Below are positions 44,581-54,197 of a DNA stretch of 64,000 nucleotides, in pieces. Origin of the DNA: Paeniglutamicibacter kerguelensis (GTDB lineage: Bacteria; Actinomycetota; Actinomycetes; Actinomycetales; Micrococcaceae). The translations under genes and the position numbers were made by a program. Numbering within the stretch: the first letter of the stretch is position 1; every line of letters begins with the position of its first letter. Under the pieces are notes generated by a model, which saw only the letters and a program-made list of their open reading frames with translations, was not told the origin of the DNA and ran no database searches. Location: contig NZ_JAGIOF010000003.1 of assembly GCF_017876535.1 (NCBI RefSeq), positions 1 to 64,000 of the forward strand, in the 5' to 3' direction.

Positions 44581-44895
44581 CGTTGTCCTCTCCAATGAGA
44601 TCAATAGGGATAAGTGCGCGGTGGATGAAAGGTGCCTCCCTTTTGGAGGGTGGCCCCAATACCTACGCTTACGGCTCACCGCGACGCTTGTCCCTTGTCA
44701 GCGAGTCCGTTATATTTCGGTAGGCAGAATCTAAAAAAAAGTATTCTGTCTGGGCGAACAATCACAGTATTATCGTATCTATGACGTACGTCAATGGGGC
44801 AATATGTTTTTTTGGGAGTCGCGAATTTTCCCGGCGCTCGAGGAGCCGTACGTTGCTTCAATTCCCCATCAGTTACCGGCACGCGAGGATTAAGC
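44581..44895. promoter_or_regulatory. Divergent promoter between DUF485 and IclR genes
   Basis: AT-rich in its right half. CAGAAT-N12-ATTCTG (44725-44748, A-rich centre) and GACGTACGTC (44783-44792) are palindromes that may be regulator sites. TATATTTCGG at about 44711-44720 could belong to the leftward promoter. Confidence 0.6.
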
Positions 44896-45669
44896 ATGCA
44901 AGAGAAGGACGAGGACCAGGGGCCGCTGCTCAATGAGTCTGCGGACCGGGCACTCCAGCTCATTATTTATCTGCGCGACACGGGGGCTATTTCGGTTACG
45001 GAGGCAGCTGAACACTTGGGTATTGCCCCGAGTACGGCCCATCGACTGCTCACGACTTTGGTGCATCGACATTTTGCCGAGCAAATGACAAACCGCAAAT
45101 ATCGGCCCGGTCGCGAAATTGCCAACGCCGAACCTGTTAGCGTCGCGCGCCTGCGAGAAGCCGCCAGGCCGGCGATGACTTCCCTGGCCCAGACGCTAGG
45201 GGAGACGGTCCAGCTCGTGGTCCTTCGCGGAGGAAACATTGAGTTCGTGGACGGAGTCGAAAGCGAAAACCTGCTCCGCGTGAGCTGTCGATTCGGCGTC
45301 CAGATCCCCGCATTTACATCGGCCGGCGGCAAGGCCTTGCTCGCGGAAATGAGCGACGCCCAGATTCAAGATCTTTACCACCACGGTGTCCCCACCTGGC
45401 CGACGAGCAGCATCGGAACCATCGATGACTTGAACGCCAGTCTGGACGAAACCCGGCGGACAGGATCCGGAACGAACTTTGAGGAATCCGAGCGAGGAAT
45501 TATCGGCATAGGGGCCGCAATCCACAACATACGAGACGAAGCCGTCGGAGCACTCACCGTGGCCATTCCCGCGTCCCGGTTCCAGCCTTCCAAGATGCCG
45601 CGCATCTTGGAAGATCTCACGAAGGCAACAACACAAATTGGCGAGTTGCTTGGGGAGCAATCCTCCTGA
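44896..45669 (+). CDS. IclR-family transcriptional regulator
   Basis: 257 residues. The winged helix is at about 15-70 (ALQLIIYLRDTGAISVTEAAEHLGIAPSTAHRLLTTL) and the IclR effector domain follows (GGNIEFVDGVESE, SAGGKALLAEM, GIGAAIHN, GALTVAIP). It is divergent from the DUF485/symporter/amidohydrolase operon and very likely controls it in response to an aromatic or short-chain acid. I used ATG 44896, where the conserved region begins, with GAGG upstream; the frame is open to 44794. Confidence 0.9.
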   Translation: MQEKDEDQGPLLNESADRALQLIIYLRDTGAISVTEAAEHLGIAPSTAHRLLTTLVHRHFAEQMTNRKYRPGREIANAEPVSVARLREAARPAMTSLAQTLGETVQLVVLRGGNIEFVDGVESENLLRVSCRFGVQIPAFTSAGGKALLAEMSDAQIQDLYHHGVPTWPTSSIGTIDDLNASLDETRRTGSGTNFEESERGIIGIGAAIHNIRDEAVGALTVAIPASRFQPSKMPRILEDLTKATTQIGELLGEQSS

Positions 45670-46064
45670 ATATCCGCATCCTCAAGGCAATGCACGCGGG
45701 GTGACTACATTGGTCACGTTCCGTGGAACGCCGATGCCAAGATGCAGGCGCCCACTACGCGGCCACGGATCCCGATCGGTCTCGGTCCAGGGGAATGAAC
45801 CTCGCCCGGCACTCGAGCGGCGATGGCGTCGCGGCCTCTCATCAAATGCGGGCGGCAAAGCCGATTTTCGTCATAAGGAAGATTCACTTATTGAAGAAGG
45901 TTCCGCGGTTGCTGCAACTCCCGAGATTCCGGGTGTTGCAGCAACCGCTAGAACTCGCCGACCATTTAGGTGGCGCGGGGAAATAACCACCGCATAGGAC
46001 GATCCTTCACTGCCACATCCACGGCCAAAAGCCGGTTGTTGCTGCCGGGGCCATGTGCCGGTGG
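45670..46064. other. Gap after IclR with a long hairpin
   Basis: No gene seen. At 45905-45948 the arms GCGGTTGCTGCAAC and complement enclose CCCG/CGGG, giving an 18-bp stem with one T-T mismatch. Its role is unclear because it is 235 bp beyond the IclR stop. GTTCC-GT-GGAAC at 45718-45729 is a small palindrome. Confidence 0.6.
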
Positions 46065-46367
46065 CTAGACGTCGACGCAGTCGCGGCATATCGGGGCGCC
46101 GCCCAGGGTCCTGGCGGCCTGGCTTCGGTGCCGGACGGTGAAGCATTCGCCGCACACGAACTCGTCGCTGGCCTGGGGAATGATCTCGACGACCAGCTCA
46201 TCGAGAACGATCGCGCCGGGCAGCTCGATGCCGTCGGACAGGTCTGTCTCCTCGAGGTCTGCGTGCACGCTCCGGGCGGTCGGTGCGTCCATCTTCCGGA
46301 CGTCCTTGAGCGTCCGTTCCGAGGCCTCGGCGACATCCGGGCGGGCCTCGTCGTAATCCTGGGCCAT
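46065..46367 (-). CDS. DUF4193 protein
   Basis: 100 residues, acidic, with two C-x-x-C pairs near the end (CGEC and CRDC) that probably bind zinc, and LPGAIVLDELVVEIIPQASDEFVC in front, which matches the DUF4193 family of actinobacteria. The ATG at 46367 follows GAAAGGA by 6 nt. DUF4193 genes are normally chromosomal, so its presence here is notable. It is a single gene and does not overlap its neighbours. The function is not established. Confidence 0.83.
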   Translation of the reverse strand: MAQDYDEARPDVAEASERTLKDVRKMDAPTARSVHADLEETDLSDGIELPGAIVLDELVVEIIPQASDEFVCGECFTVRHRSQAARTLGGAPICRDCVDV

Positions 46368-46821
46368 GTTGTGTCCTTTCATTTGATTCTGGGGGCACGA
46401 GTGTAGAACCAACCAGACACGGCCGTCCAACGGACCTTCGTCACATCACGAATTAGTCGTATTTCACCTAGTCAAAATGCCATTTTGAAACGCCGATAGT
46501 TGATATTATGTAAGGTCGCATAAATGCAAAGTGCAGGAAGTGTGCTTTGCATTTGTTCCATTGACCCTTTGAATTGAAGCATTCTCACGCAAGGTGAAGC
46601 ATTGGCCGCATTTTTGTCGCTAGAAATGAACTATCGACCAAAATTTCCTGTGATTCCGGGGATTTCTGGGCCTAATTATATATTTCGGTTCGACGGTTTG
46701 ATTCACCTCTAGGGAGAAAAATAGGAGCAAAGCGACCTCCCAACCGTTGAGGACCCCCCTAGGATCCTGTCTTTTCGTGGTCCAACTTAAATCCGAATCC
46801 TTCATTCCTCTGGGTATCCGG
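46368..46821. other. AT-rich gap upstream of DUF4193
   Basis: No supported gene. It is clearly A/T-richer than its surroundings. AAATGCAAAG (46522-46531) and its complement (46545-46554) form perfect 10-bp arms around 13 nt, possibly an operator upstream of the DUF4193 gene. A 61-codon open frame on the minus strand (46620-46805) lacks a ribosome binding site and coding bias. Confidence 0.5.
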
Positions 46822-47802
46822 CTAGGGCACGGCGGCCCGGATCATTCGTCCAAGCTTGAATAGATCGACGGCGGCTGCGGTCGACTGCAGGGGATCAAGA
46901 CCCGCGGCTGCGAAACTACCGGCTGGATCGCCATCCCCTGTCATGTATGGCGAGTCGGTTCCAAGCAGCACCCGGTCAGCGCCGGCAAACGCCGCAAGAA
47001 AACGCAGTGCGGTTTCGGAGTGCACGATCGAGTCGTACCAGATCTGTTCTGCATAGCCGGAAGGTGGCTTGCCAGCAGCTTCTCGCAATTCGGGGCGCTG
47101 CTTCCACGCGTTTTCCATCCGACCGAGCAGATAGGGCAAAGCGCCGCCACCGTGCGGCACGATGAGTTTCAACCCGGGGTGGCGGTCGAGGGTTCCGGTG
47201 GCCATGAGCCTTCCGACCGCCCATGCAGTATCGAAGGGAACCCCTAGGGAATTGTTCAGGAATAGTTCGGGCGAGGTCACCATCCCGCAATAGTAGGGGT
47301 GGACCAAGAGTGGAGCGCCGAGTTCCGCAGCTTCCTCAAAGAGCGGACCAAGCCCGAGCACGTCTAGCGGTTCTGATGGTCCCAGGCCCGTGCCGATGAT
47401 CGCGCCGACGAGGCCGAGTTCTTCCGTTGCTCTGCGAAGCTCCGCCGCCGCGGCCTGCGCATCACCGATGGGCAGTGTGGCAAGTCCGTATAAACGGTCC
47501 GTATCGCCGATGAACTCGGCGATTGCGTCATTGGCGCGACGTGCGAATCCTATGGGGTCATGTTCCTGCCCGTAGATGAATAGGTGCGGGGTGAGGGACA
47601 CGATGGAAATATCGACGCCCCGTTCATCCATGGCCGATAGTTTAGCCGAGGGCGATTGCATCTCCGGGTAGTGCAGCGGCAGTCGGCCTGCGGCAGTCTC
47701 CAGAAAGTCTGTTGTCCCCGTGATCCCATGGGCACCCGACCCCGCGCGGAGTATCTGGACGACAAAGTCCGGGACGAAGTGGGTATGAACATCAACAAGC
47801 AT
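46822..47802 (-). CDS. Amidohydrolase family 2 (ACMSD-like)
   Basis: 326 residues. It begins LVDVHTHFVPDF (His6, His8 as metal ligands). LVHPYYCG, IVPHGGGALPYL and VLLGTDSPYMTG carry the later ligands and catalytic Asp, the pattern of 2-amino-3-carboxymuconate-semialdehyde decarboxylase-like enzymes. Members decarboxylate or hydrolyse small cyclic or aromatic acids. Last gene of the 11-gene operon, overlapping the M20 gene by 11 nt. Confidence 0.87.
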   Translation of the reverse strand: MLVDVHTHFVPDFVVQILRAGSGAHGITGTTDFLETAAGRLPLHYPEMQSPSAKLSAMDERGVDISIVSLTPHLFIYGQEHDPIGFARRANDAIAEFIGDTDRLYGLATLPIGDAQAAAAELRRATEELGLVGAIIGTGLGPSEPLDVLGLGPLFEEAAELGAPLLVHPYYCGMVTSPELFLNNSLGVPFDTAWAVGRLMATGTLDRHPGLKLIVPHGGGALPYLLGRMENAWKQRPELREAAGKPPSGYAEQIWYDSIVHSETALRFLAAFAGADRVLLGTDSPYMTGDGDPAGSFAAAGLDPLQSTAAAVDLFKLGRMIRAAVP

Positions 47803-49216
47803 GTGCGGAACCCGCTTCAAACCGTTCCAGGGCGGCAATCGCAAGACGCCTGAATACCTCGGCGCTGGTCTTGATCCCGTTCGTAAACCACTCGAGCGAG
47901 AGATGTTCCTGGGCTGAATGTTCCTGCATGTCGGGCTGGGCATAGGGCACCAGAAGGCAGTCGAGTCCCACCGCGTCGACGAAGGTGGCGAAGACTCCGC
48001 CCCCGCCGATGGACGGGATCACCACCGGTGGGCGCCCCCACACCGATTCGAGGGCAGCGACGGCCGTCGACACGAGCGGATGGTCACCGGTGACTCCCGA
48101 TGGCGGTGCGTCGGAGAGCACCGTGATCTCGATGTCTTCGAACCCGTGCGCGTCAAGGTGCGCCCGAAGAAGCGTGGCGACGTGGCTTGGCCGTTGGCCC
48201 TTGAGCAGCGCAAAGTCGATCTTTGCCGTCGCCGAGGTCGGGACCGCCATTTTGAGGCCCTGGCCCGTGTAGCCGCCCTCGATGCCGCAGACGCACATCC
48301 TTGGTTCAAAGAACATCGAATCGATCGGTGCGTCGCGTTCAAATTCACGGACGCCGAAGGTCTCGGCCGGAGGCAGGAAACCAGCGGGAAGCTTCGCTGC
48401 TAGGTCCCGCAATTCGGTGGTGATCGGCTCCATGCCATCGAAGAAACCGTCGATCGCCACGCGGCCATCCTTATCAACCAGCGTTGCGATGGCTTGGGCC
48501 ATCTGGGTGACTGGATTTGGAAGGATACTGCCGTAGCTCCCCGAATGCCATTCGTTGTCTGCACCCTTGGCGTTCAACTCCACATACAGTGCCCCGCGGA
48601 TTCCGAGGAACAGCGCAGGGTCCCACACCCCCAGCGTCGAAGCGTCGGAGGTATAGAGGAAGTCTGCGCGGAAGCGGTCCACATTTGCCCGGATGTAGTC
48701 GGAGGTGTCCCCGCACCCGATTTCGTCCTCACCATCAAACATGAAGTTGATCTGGAACGGGGGAAGCTCCCCAAACACATCGATCCAGGCCGCCAGCGCA
48801 CAAAGGTGCGCGATCATCTGCCCCTTGCTGTCTCCCACGCCGCGTCCCCACAGTGATCCCTCAAAAACCGTGGGCTCGAATGGCGGAAACTTCCACTGCG
48901 CGTCGTCTCCCGGCGGCACCACATCATAGTGTCCGTAGACCAACAACTTTCGTTCGCTCTCCCCCGCTGCGGCCCAGACAATTGGGTGGGCTCCGGTCTC
49001 CAAGAGCTCGGGTTTCAGCCCGATCGAAGCGATCCGGGAAGCCAGGTGCTCCGCGCACTCGCGCACGCCTTCCCCGGTGGCACTGATGCTCGGGATCGAA
49101 GCGAACTCGATGAGCCAGGACAGGTACTCGCCGGCTTGCTCCTCGACCCGCTGCATCAGCGCTTCCTTGTTGGCCTCCAGCGCCTGCAGCTTGTTTTCCC
49201 GCAGCTTAGAATCCAT
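47792..49216 (-). CDS. M20-family amidohydrolase/dipeptidase
   Basis: 474 residues. LLVYGHYDVVPPG and FMFDGEDEIGCGDT hold metal ligands and the catalytic Glu, with GAKGADNEWHSGSYGSILPNP in the dimerisation part. The length and GHYDVVPP fit the carnosinase-like M20A branch rather than typical allantoate amidohydrolases (about 410 residues). It would hydrolyse a peptide or carbamoyl-type amide. ATG 49216 overlaps the preceding gene; ATG 49228 is four codons upstream. Confidence 0.87.
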   Translation of the reverse strand: MDSKLRENKLQALEANKEALMQRVEEQAGEYLSWLIEFASIPSISATGEGVRECAEHLASRIASIGLKPELLETGAHPIVWAAAGESERKLLVYGHYDVVPPGDDAQWKFPPFEPTVFEGSLWGRGVGDSKGQMIAHLCALAAWIDVFGELPPFQINFMFDGEDEIGCGDTSDYIRANVDRFRADFLYTSDASTLGVWDPALFLGIRGALYVELNAKGADNEWHSGSYGSILPNPVTQMAQAIATLVDKDGRVAIDGFFDGMEPITTELRDLAAKLPAGFLPPAETFGVREFERDAPIDSMFFEPRMCVCGIEGGYTGQGLKMAVPTSATAKIDFALLKGQRPSHVATLLRAHLDAHGFEDIEITVLSDAPPSGVTGDHPLVSTAVAALESVWGRPPVVIPSIGGGGVFATFVDAVGLDCLLVPYAQPDMQEHSAQEHLSLEWFTNGIKTSAEVFRRLAIAALERFEAGSAHAC

Positions 49217-49970
49217 CACGGTTGGCATCCTTGTATAGAAGATAGGCGGATTGGGAGAGTCCTGTCGGATAGTAGTACTGCGGGCAATACGGACCCATGT
49301 AGATGAAGTCGTCCTCTTGGACCTCATAGTTCTCACGTTCCAGAACATAGATTCCGCGTCCGTTGAGCATGTACAGGACGTGCTCCTCGTCATGGATCTC
49401 GACCTTGGGGAACACCGCGCCGGGGTCGAACGAGAGGATGCTCATCGCGAAGTCGAACGAGGCATCGACCGGCAGCATTTCCAGGCGGTAAACGCCGGGA
49501 ACCGATCCGGGGGTCGGCAGCATGTCATTGGCGCACCCCACCACGGGCTCGGGCGCGGGGTGCCCGGCTGTCGGCTCGTAGCGGCGCTTGACCCACAGTA
49601 GGCGGGCGGGGATATCGGCGGAATTGGAGATTTCAAAACTCCCGCCTTGCGGCAGGAACGCGAAGGAGGATGCCGGGGCATCTTCTCCAAAGGGGCCGGT
49701 GAGCCCTCCATCCAAGGTGTAGAGGAAGTTCTCGAATCCTTCACCGGCCGGGGCAACGGTTCCACCACCCGGCTCGATTTCCAGCAGGTACATCGCGGCT
49801 TTCGCCGACCCGTTGCGCGGCGTGGTCAGTTTCTTGACCACAGTCTCGGCAAATTCCGGCAGCCGTGACCCGAAGTGGTTGGCCGGGGTAATCACATAGT
49901 GTCCTTGGCCGATTCCTCCCCTGTTGGTGGAGACCTGCGCGGGTGGGAGCAGTGGTGGAGACTGGTTCAT
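49206..49970 (-). CDS. allE: (S)-ureidoglycine aminohydrolase, double cupin
   Basis: 254 residues. Two cupin barrels are present. The second has EIHDEEHVLYMLNGRGIYVLERENYEV and the ending YMGPYCPQYYYPTGLSQSAYLLYKDANR, very close to the C-terminal manganese-cupin of (S)-ureidoglycine aminohydrolase. That enzyme converts ureidoglycine to ureidoglycolate and ammonia in allantoin breakdown. Its stop overlaps the M20 start and its start overlaps the hydantoinase-like stop (ATGA). A related ureide may be the true substrate here because other allantoin genes are missing. Confidence 0.88.
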   Translation of the reverse strand: MNQSPPLLPPAQVSTNRGGIGQGHYVITPANHFGSRLPEFAETVVKKLTTPRNGSAKAAMYLLEIEPGGGTVAPAGEGFENFLYTLDGGLTGPFGEDAPASSFAFLPQGGSFEISNSADIPARLLWVKRRYEPTAGHPAPEPVVGCANDMLPTPGSVPGVYRLEMLPVDASFDFAMSILSFDPGAVFPKVEIHDEEHVLYMLNGRGIYVLERENYEVQEDDFIYMGPYCPQYYYPTGLSQSAYLLYKDANRDGF

Positions 49971-51397
49971 TTCGTTTCTCCTAATGGGTGGCTGGGAGTC
50001 GACCGGTGCAGGTACGCTCCGGCTCGTTGGTTCTGGAGCACCGCTCCGTCGAAAAATACTGTTTCCCCACGCAGCAGGACCTGCCGTACCCGGCCCGAAA
50101 CTTCCATCCCCTCATAGGGAAGGTAGTCCGCGGCCGAATGGTGGGTGCTGGCGGAAAGTATGGAGCTTTGCCGCGGGTCAAGGATCACCAGGTCGGCGTC
50201 GGAGCCGACAGCGATCTCGCCCTTGCGTGGGTAGAGGCCTGCGAGCTTCGCCGGGTTGCTGCTCGCGATTTCCACCATGCGCGCCAGCGTGTAGTGGCCA
50301 TCAACGACGCCTTGATAGGCAATGGCCATCCGCTGCTCGACACCCGGGAGCCCGTTCAAGATGTGGGTGAAGTCGCCCTCGACGATTTTTTCGCCGTGGA
50401 GCGCGAAGGGGCAGTGGTCGCTGGAGAGCACGTCGAGCGGGCCCGAGTCGAGTGCGCCCCAGAGTTCGGTCTGGTCCTCCAGCGAGCGCGTGGGCGGGGA
50501 ACACACGAATCTGGCTGCGATCTCCCGCGGGACCCCCTCGAGCATCGACTCGTCGAAGACAAGATAGTGGGAACAGGTCTCCGCGAAGATCTGCGTCCCG
50601 GCGGCGCGCGCCCGCTCGATTTCCGCGAGCGCCTCGGAGGACGAGACATGGACTATGTAGAGCCGGGTCCCGGAAAGACGGGCAAGCACCGATGCGCGCA
50701 TGACGGCTTCGGCCTCGGTCATCGGTGGCCGGGTCTTCCCATGCCAGTCCGGTTCCGTGTGCCCGGCCGCCAATGCGTCGCCCACCAGCACCTTGATGGC
50801 GTGGCCGTTCTCGGCATGCACCAGCACGAGCATGTCGGACTCGGCCGCGCTCTGCATGGCCCGCAGGAGCGCCTCGTCATCGCTCATCATCTGCCCCGGA
50901 TAGGCCAGGTACATTTTCACGCTGGTGACGCCCAGGTCCGGCAACCCGGAAAGCTGCTCGAGTGTTTCGGCGTCGGGCTGCACCAGGACCATGTGCGCCC
51001 CGTAGTCAGCCCACGGGCGCTGGGCTGCAACTCGTTCCCGCCAGTCTGCAAGCGCATCCGCCAAGGACTGGCCGGCTTCCGCCCTGCAAAAGTCGACGAT
51101 GGTGGTGGTTCCGCCCGCCACCGCCGCTGCGGTGCCGCTCGCGAAGTCGTCGGCGGTGCGGATGGAACCCCGGAAAACCGAGTCAAGGTGGGTGTGGAAA
51201 TCGACGCCGCCGGGCAAGACGTAACTGCCGTGCGCATCAATCACCTCGGCGTCGGCTGGCACTTCGTCGTGGCCGGGTTCGAAGGACCCGAGCCCGGCCA
51301 CGACGCCGTCCACCACCAACACGTCGGAACGCACCACGCCGGCAGCGGTGACTACCTCGCCGCCGCGCACGATGCACCGACGCGGGCGGCTAAACAT
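49967..51397 (-). CDS. Dihydropyrimidinase/hydantoinase/allantoinase-like cyclic amidohydrolase
   Basis: 476 residues. GGVDFHTHLD (His68, His70), carboxylated Lys161 in SVKMYLAYPG, HAENGH, IVHVSS and SSDHCPF form the binuclear metal site of cyclic amidohydrolases. The family opens hydantoin, dihydropyrimidine or allantoin rings. YLAYPG near the Lys and the length favour the D-hydantoinase/dihydropyrimidinase branch, but allantoinase cannot be excluded. It overlaps both neighbours and stands beside the ureidoglycine aminohydrolase. Confidence 0.88.
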   Translation of the reverse strand: MFSRPRRCIVRGGEVVTAAGVVRSDVLVVDGVVAGLGSFEPGHDEVPADAEVIDAHGSYVLPGGVDFHTHLDSVFRGSIRTADDFASGTAAAVAGGTTTIVDFCRAEAGQSLADALADWRERVAAQRPWADYGAHMVLVQPDAETLEQLSGLPDLGVTSVKMYLAYPGQMMSDDEALLRAMQSAAESDMLVLVHAENGHAIKVLVGDALAAGHTEPDWHGKTRPPMTEAEAVMRASVLARLSGTRLYIVHVSSSEALAEIERARAAGTQIFAETCSHYLVFDESMLEGVPREIAARFVCSPPTRSLEDQTELWGALDSGPLDVLSSDHCPFALHGEKIVEGDFTHILNGLPGVEQRMAIAYQGVVDGHYTLARMVEIASSNPAKLAGLYPRKGEIAVGSDADLVILDPRQSSILSASTHHSAADYLPYEGMEVSGRVRQVLLRGETVFFDGAVLQNQRAGAYLHRSTPSHPLGETK

Positions 51398-52886
51398 CGA
51401 GATTGATCCAGTTCGTCTTGAGCGCCGTGTACTGCTCCAGCGCGTGCAGCGACTTGTCGCGTCCGAAGCCCGACTGCTTGAACCCGCCGAAGGGCACGTT
51501 GATGTCGGCCTGGTTGTAGCAATTCACCCAGACAGTGCCGGCGCGCAGCGCCCGCGAGAGCTGGTGCGCCTTCGAGATGTCCCGGGTCCACACCGCGGCG
51601 GCGAGGCCGTAGTCCGAATCGTTAGCAATCCGCACCGCGTCCTGGGCGTTCTTGGCCGTGATGACGGAGAGCACCGGCCCGAAGATTTCCTCTTGGGCGA
51701 TGCGCATCCTGTTGTCGACGTCAGCGAAGAGCGTCGGTTCGAGGTAGTACCCACCGGTTTCCTGCCGGGCACGCACCCCGCCGGTGATGAGGCGGGCGCC
51801 CTCCTGGCGCCCGATGTCGACGTAGCCGGCAACGCGATCGAGCTGTTCGGCGTCAACGATGGCGCCCATTCGGGTTTCGGGGGCGAACGGATCCCCCGGT
51901 CGCCACACGTGGCTCGCCGTCACCACAAGCTCAATGAACTCGTCCCTGATGGATTCCTCCACCACCAAGCGGGACCCGGCGCTGCACATTTCGCCCTGGT
52001 TCACGTATGCGGCCAGTGCCGCGGCGGCCGCGGCGACCTCAAGGTCGGGCGCGTCAGCCATCACGATGTTTGCCGACTTGCCGCCGCATTCCAGGGAGAC
52101 GGCCTTCATGTTTGATTGTCCCGAGTACTGCAGGAAGTACTTGCCCACCTGGGTTGATCCGGTAAAGGCAATCTTGTCCACATCCATGTGCAGGCCAAGG
52201 GCCTTGCCAGCCTTCTCCCCCAGTCCCGGGACAACGTTGAAGACGCCGTCTGGCAGCCCCGCCTCGACCGCGAGTTTCGCGAGAGCGATCACCGGCAGCG
52301 GCGCCTGCTCGGCGGGCTTCACGATGACCGAGTTTCCCGTGGCCAGGGCCGGGGCGATCTTCCACATGGGCATCCCGATCGGGAAGTTCCACGGGACCAC
52401 CGCCGCCACCACGCCGACGGCCTCGCGGGTGACGAGCGCCAGCGCCGACGGGGCCGTGGGCATGATCTCGCCTGCCCACTTGTCGATGGCCTCCGCGTAG
52501 AACTCGAGCACATCCGCCGCATGGTCTACCTCGCCGAGCGCGGCGGAAATGGGTTTGCCGCAATCGGCCGTCACGATGGTTGCCAGGCGGGCCCGGTCGC
52601 GGCGGATCCCGGCGGCGAAGCGCATCAGCACCTGCTTGCGGTGGCGCGGTGGGGCGCTAGACCAGCGGCCGTCCTCGAATGCGCGCCGGGCCGCCGAAAC
52701 CGCCGCGTCGACATCCACCTCGTCCCCGGCGGCGATCTGTCCGATCACTGCACCATTGACGGGGCTCCGGTTTTCGATGGTCTCGCCGGAGATCGCGCCG
52801 ACAAAGCGGCCGTCAATGAATGCCCCGCCTTCGGGCGCCGCCTCAGCGACGACAGCTGTCCAATCCTCGGTGATTTCGGTGGTCAT
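51390..52886 (-). CDS. NAD-dependent aldehyde dehydrogenase (betaine-aldehyde/gamma-aminobutyraldehyde-like)
   Basis: 498 residues. VVPWNFPIGMPMWKIAPALATGN, GSTQVGK, Glu in SLECGGKS and Cys in QGEMCSAGSR make a complete ALDH active site. Similarity is to the aminoaldehyde group (PuuC/BetB-like). AGGAGC lies before the ATG at 52886. It would oxidise an aldehyde formed from the imported compound to a carboxylate. Confidence 0.88.
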   Translation of the reverse strand: MTTEITEDWTAVVAEAAPEGGAFIDGRFVGAISGETIENRSPVNGAVIGQIAAGDEVDVDAAVSAARRAFEDGRWSSAPPRHRKQVLMRFAAGIRRDRARLATIVTADCGKPISAALGEVDHAADVLEFYAEAIDKWAGEIMPTAPSALALVTREAVGVVAAVVPWNFPIGMPMWKIAPALATGNSVIVKPAEQAPLPVIALAKLAVEAGLPDGVFNVVPGLGEKAGKALGLHMDVDKIAFTGSTQVGKYFLQYSGQSNMKAVSLECGGKSANIVMADAPDLEVAAAAAALAAYVNQGEMCSAGSRLVVEESIRDEFIELVVTASHVWRPGDPFAPETRMGAIVDAEQLDRVAGYVDIGRQEGARLITGGVRARQETGGYYLEPTLFADVDNRMRIAQEEIFGPVLSVITAKNAQDAVRIANDSDYGLAAAVWTRDISKAHQLSRALRAGTVWVNCYNQADINVPFGGFKQSGFGRDKSLHALEQYTALKTNWINLDV

Positions 52887-52925
52887 GGGGTGCTCCTTCT
52901 AAAGAAAAGTGGAAAGTGTTGAGAG

Positions 52926-54197
52926 CTAGTTTCTGGCCAGCCAGATTTCGGGCTGGCGGTCCGAGGCCGGCTGGCCCGTGGCGATTTCCGCCCACAGCTG
53001 GGCCGAGGTGCGCTCGTCGCGCAGGTCGACCACGACGTTGCCGTCCTTCATCACCAGGCGCGGCCTGGCCAGCGCGCGCAGGTCGCTGGTCGGGTCGCCA
53101 TCGACAATCACCAGGTCCGCCAGGTTGCCCGCACTGATGCTGCCGATGTTCGGTGCCCCTATGGCCGCGGCCGCCACCTTGGTTGCGGCAAGCAGCGCGT
53201 CGATCTTGGCCATGCCGGCGCCGACCAGCGCCTCCAATTCGCAGACCAGGACGTCGCGGGCGGGAATCCAATGGATCGGGTCGCTGCCGGCGGCGATATG
53301 CACGCCCGCCGCCATCGCACGCTGCACCGATTCCTTGTGCACCCGGGCGATGCGTTCCTCGTAGACGGCGGCCCGGTCCTCGGTGATGGTCTTGCCGATC
53401 GACAGGTGCGTGTTGGTTGAAAACGCCCAGAGCGTGGGGACGTAGTAGGTGCCCTGGTCCGCCATCTGGGTCACGAGTGCCTCGTCCAGGGCGAGTCCGT
53501 GGTCGATCACGTCGATCCCCGCGTTGACCGCCGCGCGCGCAGCGTCGAGGCCTTCGCAATGGCAGCCGACGCGTGCGCCGAGCAGATGGGCCTCGGCCAC
53601 GGCCGTGGCGATTTCCTCGTCGTTCAGGTAGCGCAGGCAGGTGGTCCAGTCCGAGTCGCCGGTGGTGTGCGAGAGCACGAGCTTGATCAGGTCGGCACCC
53701 GCCAGCCGCTCCTCGCGCACCGCCCGGCGAACCTCGTCGGTTCCGTCGGCGAAGTGGTTGCGCCAATCGATCGGGGCTCCGCGGCCGACGATGTTCGGTC
53801 CGGCGGTGAAGGCGCGCGGCCCAAGCACCCGGCCGGCGGCAATTTCATCGCGGAAGGCATGGATGCCGCGGTGCTTGCAACCGGGGTCGCGGACCGTGGT
53901 GACGCCGGATTCGATGGCCCGGCGTGCCGTGATGACGCCGTCGACGACGCTGGTGGTGATGAGCTTTGCGTCTGCCTCCACCCCCGAGCGGCTCATCAGG
54001 TGGAAGTGCGAATCGATGAGTCCGGGAATGATGTGTCCGCCGTCTGCATCAATGATGTTTCGTGCGTCGCTCGGCAGTTGGCTGGCCGGTTCCACGGCGG
54101 TGAAGCATCCGTCCTGCACCACGACCATGTGGTCGTGCACAAAGCTTCGGGAGTCGCTGTCGAGAATCGGTCCTCCGAGCACAAACTGGATTGTCAT
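52926..54197 (-). CDS. Metal-dependent amidohydrolase (imidazolonepropionase/prolidase-like)
   Basis: 423 residues. IIPGLIDSHFHLMSR (His64, His66), VGCHCEGLDAARAA, DVIDHG and GSDPIHW supply ligands of the amidohydrolase barrel. NIGSISAGNLADLVIVDGDP closes the fold as in imidazolonepropionase/prolidase-type members. The start has AGGAGG 5 nt upstream and overlaps the racemase-like stop (ATGA). The substrate is not predictable; another ring-opening or amide cleavage step is likely. Confidence 0.86.
   Translation of the reverse strand: MTIQFVLGGPILDSDSRSFVHDHMVVVQDGCFTAVEPASQLPSDARNIIDADGGHIIPGLIDSHFHLMSRSGVEADAKLITTSVVDGVITARRAIESGVTTVRDPGCKHRGIHAFRDEIAAGRVLGPRAFTAGPNIVGRGAPIDWRNHFADGTDEVRRAVREERLAGADLIKLVLSHTTGDSDWTTCLRYLNDEEIATAVAEAHLLGARVGCHCEGLDAARAAVNAGIDVIDHGLALDEALVTQMADQGTYYVPTLWAFSTNTHLSIGKTITEDRAAVYEERIARVHKESVQRAMAAGVHIAAGSDPIHWIPARDVLVCELEALVGAGMAKIDALLAATKVAAAAIGAPNIGSISAGNLADLVIVDGDPTSDLRALARPRLVMKDGNVVVDLRDERTSAQLWAEIATGQPASDRQPEIWLARN

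Noticed and set aside
46620..46805. 61-codon minus-strand frame
   Set aside because: No ribosome binding site, A/T-rich and without coding bias.
49206..51397. Complete allantoin pathway
   Set aside because: Only the cupin enzyme clearly belongs to it. The ring-opening enzyme is ambiguous, and ureidoglycolate lyase and typical allantoate amidohydrolase are absent from the window.
49988..51406. 472-codon plus-strand frame
   Set aside because: It is antisense to the hydantoinase-like gene, whose metal-site motifs are intact.
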